DNA from: Oscillibacter sp.
Lineage (GTDB): Bacteria; Bacillota; Clostridia; Oscillospirales; Oscillospiraceae
NCBI GenBank assembly: GCA_022791135.1
Contig: JAAVYM010000086.1
Coordinates: forward strand, 1 to 64,000
DNA: 64,000 nt
Direction of reading: 5' to 3'
Position 1 is the stretch's first letter; each line of letters starts with the position of its first letter. Below are positions 8,741 to 16,736 of the stretch, piece by piece. The notes under the pieces were generated by a model, which did no database searches, was not told where the DNA came from, and saw only the letters and a program-made list of their open reading frames with translations. The translations under genes and the position numbers were made by a program.

Positions 8741-10108
8741 TTATTCCACCGATTTTCCCCGTTCCAGCCAGTCTAATTCCCGCAGCGCCCGCTGTTGGAT
8801 CACCAGCGCACACAGCAGCGTCAGCACGTCCGACACCGCCTGGGTCATCTCCACCCCCAAAAGTCCCAAGGACGAGGAGAGGACATACACCAGAGGGATG
8901 AAGAAAATCCCCTGCCGGGCCATGGCCAAAAAGGTGGCGGAGGCCGTCTTGCCGATGGTCTGGAGCATCATGTTGCTCATGGTGGTCCAGCTCATTGCCG
9001 ACAGCGTCACGCACTGGAACCGCAGCGCCGCAGCGCCGCAGGCGATGACCTCCGGGTCGTCCCGGAAGAGGGCAATAAGCTGGGGTGCAAAGGCAAAGCC
9101 CAACGCGCTGATGGCCAGCAGAAACAGCGTGGAGGTCTTCACACAGAACCAGAACCCCTCCTTAACCCGGCGATAGAGCTTTGCGCCGTAATTGAAGCCG
9201 CACACGGGCTGGAACCCCTGGCCGAAGCCAATCATGGCCGAGCCGCCGAACATCGTGATCCGCTGCACCACGCCCATGGCGGCAATGGCCGCGTCGCCGT
9301 AAGGCCCCGCAGCCCGGTTAAGGCAGATGGTGGCCACGCTGGCCAGGCCCTGCCGGGCCAGGGAGGGCAGACCCCCCCGGACAATCTGCACACCGTAAGA
9401 CAGCTTGAGCTGGAGGTTCGAGAGGCGGATGCGGAGGTTGCCGCCCCTGGCCGTGCCTGCCAACAGCAGGCAGAAGCTGACGAACTGGCTGATGATGGTG
9501 GCCCAGGCCGCTCCCGCCACCCCCAGGCCCAGGGAGAAGATCAGCAGGGGATCCAGGACTATATTCAGCACCGCGCCGCTGGCGATGCCCACCATGGCAT
9601 AGGCCGCGCTGCCTTGGTAGCGAAGCTGGTTGTTCAGCACCAGGGAGGAGGTCATCCAAGGCGCTCCCAGGAGAATTACCCGGAGATACGCTTTGGTATA
9701 GGGGAGGATGGTGGCCGTGGAACCCAGGAGCATCGCCAGGGGTTCCAGGAAAACCTGGCCCAGGGCGCAGATGGCCGCCCCCGCCGCCAATGCGGAGAAA
9801 AAGCCCGTGGCCGCCATGTTCGCCGCCTCCACATAGTTCTGCTTTCCCAGCTCCCGGGAGATATAGTTCCCGCTGCCGTGGCCGAAAAAGAAGCCCACCG
9901 CCTGGATAATCGCCATGAGGGAAAACACCACCCCTACCGCTCCCGTGGCGCTGTTGCTCTTCAGCATACCCACAAAGAAGGTGTCCGCCATGTTGTAAAA
10001 GGAGGTCACCAGCATACTGATGATGCAGGGCAGGGCCAGCCGGCAGATCAACCGGCTCACCGGAGTCTCCGTCATTTCGTGAAATTTTTGTTCCTGTTTT
10101 TCGTCCAT
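8741..10108 (-). CDS. MATE family efflux transporter
   Basis: MATE-type multi-TM protein (PVSRLICRLALPCIISMLVTSFYNMADTFFVG). Confidence 0.92.
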   Translation of the reverse strand: MDEKQEQKFHEMTETPVSRLICRLALPCIISMLVTSFYNMADTFFVGMLKSNSATGAVGVVFSLMAIIQAVGFFFGHGSGNYISRELGKQNYVEAANMAATGFFSALAAGAAICALGQVFLEPLAMLLGSTATILPYTKAYLRVILLGAPWMTSSLVLNNQLRYQGSAAYAMVGIASGAVLNIVLDPLLIFSLGLGVAGAAWATIISQFVSFCLLLAGTARGGNLRIRLSNLQLKLSYGVQIVRGGLPSLARQGLASVATICLNRAAGPYGDAAIAAMGVVQRITMFGGSAMIGFGQGFQPVCGFNYGAKLYRRVKEGFWFCVKTSTLFLLAISALGFAFAPQLIALFRDDPEVIACGAAALRFQCVTLSAMSWTTMSNMMLQTIGKTASATFLAMARQGIFFIPLVYVLSSSLGLLGVEMTQAVSDVLTLLCALVIQQRALRELDWLERGKSVE

Positions 10109-10365
10109 TCTGCCTGTCCTTTCCCGGATTCATCTTCTGTTTATAGCCGCTTCCCGGGTTCACGGCAAAAAAGGCGGAGTCCCCTGCGCGGCCTGCACCA
10201 TGCGCTGCCGCAGCCATTTGCAAGGAAATCGGAAGGCAGTTCTAGTATAGCACGGCCTGCCGGAAAACGAAAGCCGGATTTTGAAAAAACCAAATTCAGA
10301 TCCCCTGCATAGTATGGAGCAAGTACTCTAAGCGGGTACAATCCATAGGAAACGAGGGATTCGTT

Positions 10366-10710
10366 TTGCGTATCAATGAAGCCTACGAGCATGATGCGAT
10401 CCTCCCCTGCATGGGGGAAGACGGAGCGCTTGCCAACAACGGCTGCAATAAAATTACTACACAGTGCGTAGACGTCACCGCCCCGGTGATCCTGCAGCCC
10501 ACCGCCTCGGTGGGAACCGTCACCGTAGCCTGTCAGGGGGCGCCGTCTGTCAGCTGCGTCACCGATCCCTGCGGAACCAGCTGCACCATCACTCTGACCC
10601 AGCAGATTTGCGTCACCATGCCGGTGCGCTATGGCGTCAGCCTGAGCAGCGGCGAGCCGACGATCTCTTGCGCGGAGGGTCCCATCCCCTGCGGCTGCTG
10701 CAAGGCTTAA
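10366..10710 (+). CDS. Cys-rich hypothetical protein (possible spore-surface type)
   Basis: Thr/Val-rich with regularly spaced Cys, CGCCKA C-terminus; TTG start. Confidence 0.55.
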   Translation: MRINEAYEHDAILPCMGEDGALANNGCNKITTQCVDVTAPVILQPTASVGTVTVACQGAPSVSCVTDPCGTSCTITLTQQICVTMPVRYGVSLSSGEPTISCAEGPIPCGCCKA

Positions 10711-10740
10711 GCTTCTGCCCTGCCGGGAACGGCGCATTCG

Positions 10741-10775
10741 GGGAGGCCCCGCTCAACGGGGCCTCCCTTTTTCGT
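10741..10775 (+). terminator. Intrinsic terminator
   Basis: gggaggccccgctcaacggggcctccctttttc. Confidence 0.8.
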
Positions 10776-10808
10776 CCCACAGGCAGGACCGCGCTCTTGC
10801 GCGCTATT

Positions 10809-11021
10809 TCAGCGGTGGGGCCGCGGGTCGTCCGACAGGCCTACCAGGTAGTCGATGCTGGTCTCGTAGAACTTCGCCAGGGCGATCAATGCCCCGCTGG
10901 GCACGTCCAGCCCTCCGCTCTCATAGCGGGAATACGTGGCCTGGGAGACATGGAGCAGCTCCGCCAGGACCCGCTGCGCCAAATCCCTGTCCTCCCGCAA
11001 ATCCCGCAGCCGCCGGTACAT
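10809..11021 (-). CDS. XRE-family helix-turn-helix regulator
   Basis: MYRRLRDLREDRDLAQRVLAELLHVSQATYSRYESGGLDVPSGALIALAKFYETSIDYLVGLSD. Confidence 0.9.
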   Translation of the reverse strand: MYRRLRDLREDRDLAQRVLAELLHVSQATYSRYESGGLDVPSGALIALAKFYETSIDYLVGLSDDPRPHR

Positions 11022-11062
11022 GTTCTTCCGCCCCCTCCTTTAAAATCGTTCCCATTCTAGGA

Positions 11063-11104
11063 TATGCGAAAATTGCATATTGATTTTTATGCAAAAATCG
11101 CATA
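11063..11104. promoter_or_regulatory. Tandem TATGC-N7-GCATA operator pair
   Basis: TATGCGAAAATTGCATA (11063-11079) and TATGCAAAAATCGCATA (11088-11104), 25 bp apart, between divergent genes. Confidence 0.75.
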
Positions 11105-11106
11105 AA

Positions 11107-11313
11107 ATGAAGAGGACTTTACGGGATGGGGGAATCGCCTTGGCTCACAAAAAGAAACCTCAGCGCCAGGTCTGGCGCATTTGGGTGGACACCCAGCGGC
11201 GGCTGGTCTCCTTTCACGAGGCCCCGGGCTGCCAGCTTCTGGAGTTTTACAGCTACGAGCTGTTTCAAAGCTGTCTGGACGGCTACACCGCCCAACGATA
11301 CCGTTACCAATAA
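11107..11313 (+). CDS. Small hypothetical protein divergent from XRE regulator
   Basis: ORF MKRTLRDGGIALAHKKKPQRQVWRIWVDTQRRLVSFHEAPGC...; start uncertain (TTG near 11140 possible). Confidence 0.55.
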   Translation: MKRTLRDGGIALAHKKKPQRQVWRIWVDTQRRLVSFHEAPGCQLLEFYSYELFQSCLDGYTAQRYRYQ

Positions 11314-11340
11314 AACCAGGAAAAAAGTCATTCCAGACGG

Positions 11341-11368
11341 TTGACAAACAGGAAAAACGTGATATCAT
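11341..11368 (+). promoter_or_regulatory. SigmaA-type promoter for ileS leader
   Basis: TTGACA - 16 nt - TATCAT. Confidence 0.6.
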
Positions 11369-11379
11369 AGGGAGCAACT

Positions 11380-11660
11380 GAACATTTGAGCGTTGATGAG
11401 GACGAGTAACCCTCTCGTTCCCCCTCAGAGAGCCGCCGGATGGTGCGAGGCGGCGGGGGAGAGGCGGTGAAAATCACCTCGGAGCTTCCTGCTGAAAGAC
11501 GACGCGAGTAGGCAAGGACGTTTGGCGGGCGTTACTCCGCCGGCCCGTGGCAGCGGGCTGTGAGGGGCCGTCTCCCGTAAGGGAGCGGCAAAAAGAGTGG
11601 TATCGCAGAGCGCATGGCGCGCCCTGTCTCTTGGGGGAGACGGGGCGCGTTTTTGGTTTT
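11380..11660 (+). promoter_or_regulatory. T-box leader, probably Ile-specific
   Basis: T-box core AAAAAGAGTGGTATCGCAG near 11590; terminator GCGCGCCCTGTCTC...GGGGCGCGTTTTT; candidate ATC specifier at 11473-11475; ileS downstream. Confidence 0.88.
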
Positions 11661-11682
11661 GCGGCAAAAAGGAGGGGATTTT

Positions 11683-12154
11683 ACGAAACTGTCCGGCGTT
11701 GCCATCCGGCCCGCCTTGCCGGAGGATGCGGCGGCCCTGCTGGATATCTACGCCCCCTATGTCCGGGAGACGGCCATCACCTTTGAATACGAAGTCCCAT
11801 CGCTGGAGGAGTTCCGGGGGGCGGGTGGAGGCGGTTTTGCACACGCACCCTTACCTCGTGGCCGAGGCGGAGGGGGAAATCGCCGGGTACGCTTATGCCG
11901 CTCCCTTTGAGGACCGGGCCGCTTACGCTCACTCGGCAAAAAGCAGCATCTATATCCGGCGGGACAGACGGGGCCTGGGTCTCGGCAGGCGCCTGTATGG
12001 GGCGCTGGAGGCCGTTTTCCTGGCGCAGAACGTCTTCAATCTGAACGCCCACGTGGCCTGCATGGAAAAGCTCTTATGCCGGCATCCGGCTCAGCCGGAT
12101 CCCTTTCTTTCCTTCCCCCGGCTGGAGCCGGAACGCATGATTACAATCTGTTAA
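11683..12154 (+). pseudogene. Frameshifted and internally deleted GNAT (phosphinothricin acetyltransferase-like) gene
   Basis: N-term VAIRPALPEDAAALLDIYAPYVRETAITFEYEVPSLEEFRG in one frame, RVEAVLHTHPYLVAEAEGEIAGYAYA... in another; shift at G6 run 11817-11822; C-terminal half shortened. Confidence 0.8.
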
Positions 12155-12187
12155 AATTTTAGTTTATAGTACAAGGAGGATTCACCA

Positions 12188-14947
12188 ATGGATTACAACA
12201 AAACCATCCAGCTCCCCAAGACGGACTTCCCCATGCGGGCGGGGCTGCCCAAGCGGGAGCCGGAAATGCTCAAGCGCTGGGAGGCCGAGGACGTCTACCA
12301 CGAGCTTCTCAAAAAGAACGAGGGCAAGCCCCTGTTCAACCTTCACGACGGCCCCCCGTTCTCCAACGGCTCCATCCACATGGGCACCGCCATGAACAAG
12401 GCCATCAAGGACATCATCACCCGCTCCTATGCTATGCGGGGCTATTACACCCCCTATATCCCCGGCTGGGACAACCACGGCATGCCCATCGAGTCCGCCA
12501 TCATCAAGCAAAACAAGCTGGACCACAAGGCCATGAGCATCCCCGAGTTCCGCTCCGCCTGCCACGACTTCGCCGCCCACTACGTGGACGTCCAGCGGGA
12601 GTCCTTTAAGCGCATCGGCGTTGTGGGCGATTGGGAGCACCCCTACCTCACCATGGACCCCGGCTTTGAGGCCGAGGAGGTGAAGGTCTTTGGCGAGATG
12701 TACAAGAAGGGCTATATTTATAAGGGTTCCAAGCCCGTATACTGGTGCCCCCACGACGAAACCGCCCTGGCCGAGGCTGAGATCGAGTACAAGGACGACC
12801 CCTGCACCACCGTCTATGTCAAGTTCCCCATGTACGACGACCAGGGGAAGCTCTCCGCCTATGACAAGAGCCGGATGTCCTTCCTGATCTGGACCACCAC
12901 CATCTGGACCCTCCCCGGCAACCTGGCCATCGCCATGCACCCCGAGGAGTCCTATGCCCTGGTGCGGGTCCCCTCCGGCGACCTCTTCATCCTTGCCGAG
13001 GCCCTGGCGGAAAAGGTCATGGGCATCGGCGGCTACGACCAGTTTGAGATCGTCGAGACCCACCCCGGCGCGTTCTACGAAAATATGCTGGCCCGGCATC
13101 CCTTTATGGACAAGACCAGCCAGCTGATCCTAGCCGACTACGTCACCATGGACTCCGGTACCGGCTGCGTCCACACCGCCCCCGGCTTCGGCGCGGACGA
13201 CTACAACTCCTGCCTGAAGTACAACATTGAAGTGGTCGTCCCTGTGGACGACCAGGGCAAGCACACCGACTACGCCGGGAAGTACGCCGGCATGACCACT
13301 GACGAGTCCAACCCCGTCATCCTCCAGGATATGAAGGACAGCGGCGCGCTCTTCGCCTCCGAGGACATCGTCCACAGCTATCCCCATTGCTGGCGCTGCC
13401 AGACCCCCATCATCTTCCGGGTCACGCCCCAGTGGTTCTGCTCCGTGGACTCCTTCAAGGACGAGGCCTGCGCCGCCGCAGACGACGTCCGTTGGGTTCC
13501 CAAGTGGGGCATCGACCGCATGAAGTCCATGATCCGGGAACGCTCCGACTGGTGCATCAGCCGCCAGCGCCGCTGGGGCCTGCCCATCCCTGTGGTCTAC
13601 TGCCAGGACTGCGGCCGCCCCGTCGTCACCGACGAGACCATCGCCGCCATCTCCGGCCTCTTTGCCAAGGAGGGGTCCAACGCATGGTTCGCCAAGGAGG
13701 CCGCCGAAATCCTGCCCGCCGGCTTCGCCTGCCCCCACTGCGGCTCCAAAGCCGGCTTTGACAAGGAGACCGACACTCTGGACGGCTGGTTCGACTCCGG
13801 CTCCACCCACTACGCCGCCATGAAGCGGGACCAGGGCTTCTGGCCTGCCACCATGTATATGGAGGGTTTGGACCAATACCGCGGCTGGTTCCAAAGCTCC
13901 CTGCTCACCGCTGTGGGCGCCTTTGGCAAAGGCGCGCCGTTTAAAGAGTGCGTCACTCACGGCTGGACCGTGGACGGCGAGGGCAAGGCTATGCATAAGT
14001 CTCTCGGCAACGGCATGGACCCTGCCGAGGTCATCGACAAATACGGCGCGGACCTTCTGCGCCTCTGGGCGGCGAACACCGACTACCACGCCGATGTCCG
14101 CTGCTCCCATGAGATCTTCAAGCAGCTGAGCCAGAATTATCTTAAGTTTCGCAATACCGCCCGCTACTGCCTGGGGAATCTCAACGGCTTCGATCCCAAC
14201 CATCTCACCGCCCCCGCCGGGATGGAAGAGCTGGACCGTTGGGCTGTGACAAAGCTCAACGCGCTGATGGAGAGGTGCTTCGCCGCCTATAACGAGTATG
14301 AGTTCCTGGCCGTCACCCACGCAGTCAACGATTTCTGCGTGGTGGACATGTCCAACTTCTACCTGGACGTGATCAAGGACCGGCTGTACTGCGACGAGAA
14401 GGACGGCCCTGCCCGCCGCAGCGCCCAGACCGCCCTGTTCCTGATTCTGGACGCCATGACCCGGATTATGGCCCCCGTCCTCTGCTTCACCTGTGACGAG
14501 ATTTGGCAGGCCATGGCCCACCGGGCGGAGGACGACGGGCGGAACGTGCTCTTTAACGACATGCATCAGCCTTTTGCGGACTACGCATTAGACGGCGCGG
14601 CCATGGAGCGCTGGGCCGTCATCGAGGGGCTGCGGGACAGGGTGAACAGCGCCCTGGAAGCCGCCCGGAATGAGAAAAAGATCGGCAAAAGCCTGGAGGC
14701 GGCGGTAGCCCTGACCGTTCCGGAGGAGGACGCCTGGCTTGCCGGGCGGGCCGATCTGGCGGATCTTCTGATTGTCTCCCAGGCCAGCGTGAAAACCGGC
14801 GGGGAGCTGGCGGTGGAGGTATCCGCCGCCCAGGGCGGCAAGTGCGAGCGGTGCTGGAAGGTGCTGCCCGAGGTGGGCCGGGACGCGGCCCATCCCACCC
14901 TGTGCCCCCGCTGCGCGGCGGCAGTGGCAAAGCTGCCCCAGTTCTGA
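12188..14947 (+). CDS. ileS: Isoleucyl-tRNA synthetase
   Basis: HDGPPFSNGSIHMGTAMNKAIKD and KMSKS-equivalent AMHKSLGNGMDP; Ile T-box upstream. Confidence 0.96.
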   Translation: MDYNKTIQLPKTDFPMRAGLPKREPEMLKRWEAEDVYHELLKKNEGKPLFNLHDGPPFSNGSIHMGTAMNKAIKDIITRSYAMRGYYTPYIPGWDNHGMPIESAIIKQNKLDHKAMSIPEFRSACHDFAAHYVDVQRESFKRIGVVGDWEHPYLTMDPGFEAEEVKVFGEMYKKGYIYKGSKPVYWCPHDETALAEAEIEYKDDPCTTVYVKFPMYDDQGKLSAYDKSRMSFLIWTTTIWTLPGNLAIAMHPEESYALVRVPSGDLFILAEALAEKVMGIGGYDQFEIVETHPGAFYENMLARHPFMDKTSQLILADYVTMDSGTGCVHTAPGFGADDYNSCLKYNIEVVVPVDDQGKHTDYAGKYAGMTTDESNPVILQDMKDSGALFASEDIVHSYPHCWRCQTPIIFRVTPQWFCSVDSFKDEACAAADDVRWVPKWGIDRMKSMIRERSDWCISRQRRWGLPIPVVYCQDCGRPVVTDETIAAISGLFAKEGSNAWFAKEAAEILPAGFACPHCGSKAGFDKETDTLDGWFDSGSTHYAAMKRDQGFWPATMYMEGLDQYRGWFQSSLLTAVGAFGKGAPFKECVTHGWTVDGEGKAMHKSLGNGMDPAEVIDKYGADLLRLWAANTDYHADVRCSHEIFKQLSQNYLKFRNTARYCLGNLNGFDPNHLTAPAGMEELDRWAVTKLNALMERCFAAYNEYEFLAVTHAVNDFCVVDMSNFYLDVIKDRLYCDEKDGPARRSAQTALFLILDAMTRIMAPVLCFTCDEIWQAMAHRAEDDGRNVLFNDMHQPFADYALDGAAMERWAVIEGLRDRVNSALEAARNEKKIGKSLEAAVALTVPEEDAWLAGRADLADLLIVSQASVKTGGELAVEVSAAQGGKCERCWKVLPEVGRDAAHPTLCPRCAAAVAKLPQF

Positions 14948-14961
14948 GTCCGAATAAAAAC

Positions 14962-14994
14962 GAACGGCCCCGCCAGCTTGGCGGGGCCGTTTTC
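14962..14994 (+). terminator. Intrinsic terminator
   Basis: aacggccccgccagcttggcggggccgtttt. Confidence 0.8.
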
Positions 14995-14997
14995 CGG

Positions 14998-15171
14998 TCA
15001 TTCCGGATATTGTTCGTAGAAATCCGACAGCATTTCCCGCTCCGTCACCCCCAGGGCGCGGCAAAAACAGGCCAATTCATAATCGGTGACAATACGGAGA
15101 CTGTGTTCGATACGGCTGACCAGCCGCTGCGTCATATTTACATTCATCACCTGCTTGAAAAAGCGGGCTTG
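14998..15171 (-). pseudogene. Truncated XRE-like HTH gene (C-terminal half only)
   Basis: Frame reads QARFFKQVMNVNMTQRLVSRIEHSLRIVTDYELACFCRALGVTEREMLSDFYEQYPE*, with a stop just upstream. Confidence 0.55.
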
Positions 15172-15191
15172 TCAAAAGAGGACCTGAAAAC

Positions 15192-15362
15192 ATGGCGGTG
15201 GAGCTGGTGAACAACGCCGCCTGCCGCGCCCTAGAGGACATTCGAAAGATTTTGGACGACGACTCCCTGGACAACCCGGCGTGCTTCCATCGGATTGAGC
15301 GGATCGTGGAGGTCTATGAAGGCCCGGGCATCGGCGCGGGGATGCGGCACGACTTCGGCTGA
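15192..15362 (+). CDS. 56-aa hypothetical protein
   Basis: MAVELVNNAACRALEDIRKILDDDSLDNPACFHRIERIVEVYEGPGIGAGMRHDFG; RBS-like AGAGGA upstream; terminator at 15369-15399. Confidence 0.5.
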   Translation: MAVELVNNAACRALEDIRKILDDDSLDNPACFHRIERIVEVYEGPGIGAGMRHDFG

Positions 15363-15426
15363 GGGCACGAAAAGGCTCCCCCTTGCGGGGGAGCCTTTCT
15401 GCGTCAAAAGGCGCTGTCCGCACGCC

Positions 15427-16275
15427 TCAATACCCGACAATCAACCCTTTTTCCATGGCGTAAAAGCTGGTCAGTCCCCGGCAGGGGAACAGCTCCACGC
15501 TCTTTACCGGCAGGTCCTTCAAAATCTGCTCCTTAAGCTTCAACGCCCCGGGCAGGTTCTCGCAGTGGCAGAGGATGACCTCCGCCCCGGTACAGTCCTT
15601 GCTCTCCCGCATCAGCGCTGTGATGGCCTGGCAGGTCTTCAGTTCCCCCCGGGCCTTGCCCGCCACCCGAATCGTCCCCTGGGGCGTGGCGTCGGCGATG
15701 ACGTGAATGCCCAGGGAGTGGAGCAGCGTTCCCACCAGGGGGCGCATACGCCCGTTTTTGATCAGGTTGTCAAAGCTCTCCAGGGTAAAACAGGTCCGCA
15801 GCGCCGCCTGGTACAGCCGCAGCTGGGCGCAGATCTCCTCAAAGCTCCCGCCCGCCTCCAGCAGCGCCTTTGCCCGCCGGATCAGCAGGATCATCGCCCC
15901 GGCGGTGGCTTTGGAATCGATGACGCAGATCTCCTTTTCCGGGTGCTCCTCCAGGATCATCTCCCGGCCCAGCATCGCCGCGTTATAGGTCCCGGAGAGA
16001 TTGGAGGAGATGGTGACGCAGACAATCCGATCCCCCTTTTCAAACGCCTTGGCAAAGGCGGCGGGGGAGGGGCAGGCCGTGGAGGAGGCGGCCTTTTCCC
16101 CCGCCATGGCCCGCAGGAGCTGAGGGATCTCCAGCTCATCGTTATCCAGAAACTCCCGCTCTCCCACCTGTAGGCGCAGGGGCACGGTCTCAAAGAGCAC
16201 ACTCCCTCCCTCAAAGCCGTTCATCCGCAGGTCACAGCTGCTGTCGCTTACAATACTACAAGTCATACAAAACAC
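15427..16275 (-). CDS. DegV family (fatty-acid binding) protein
   Basis: IVSDSSCDLRMN start, ITISSNLSGTYNAA, DSKATAGAM motifs. Confidence 0.9.
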   Translation of the reverse strand: MFCMTCSIVSDSSCDLRMNGFEGGSVLFETVPLRLQVGEREFLDNDELEIPQLLRAMAGEKAASSTACPSPAAFAKAFEKGDRIVCVTISSNLSGTYNAAMLGREMILEEHPEKEICVIDSKATAGAMILLIRRAKALLEAGGSFEEICAQLRLYQAALRTCFTLESFDNLIKNGRMRPLVGTLLHSLGIHVIADATPQGTIRVAGKARGELKTCQAITALMRESKDCTGAEVILCHCENLPGALKLKEQILKDLPVKSVELFPCRGLTSFYAMEKGLIVGY

Positions 16276-16736
16276 CCCGTAATGTAGTTTTAAATACTAC
16301 GTATGCTGTTATCATACAGGATTCCCTCGGATTTGTCAACCTATAACCGGAAAAAAGGCCCGCTTTTTTTGACCCCCGGCAGGCACTGCCTGTCAGGCCG
16401 CTGGAAGGGGTATTTTTTCGGCGAATGGGAAGTTAACATAACAGTGTTGAAAACTCTGTGGATAATGTGAAAAACTCTGTCCCCGGAAGGGGTTCCCAGG
16501 GTGGCGGGAGCATTATGAAAAAAGTAACAAAAGTAACATTTTTCCGAAAAACCGCCAGACAGGACGGGAAAGGGCGGGAAAAGTCCCGCGGCGGGAAAAG
16601 CTTGAACCAGGGGCCTTTTTATGCTATACTGAGGAAAACACAGAGCGCAGCCGCGGCGGGGAGTTTCCTTCTAGAGTCCCGCGCCCGCCGCTTGAACGAT
16701 CGATTCCCGGCGGACTGCGCCGGTTTGGGAGGAACT

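Noticed and set aside
13130-14566. 478-aa minus-strand ORF inside ileS
   Set aside because: Antisense shadow of ileS.
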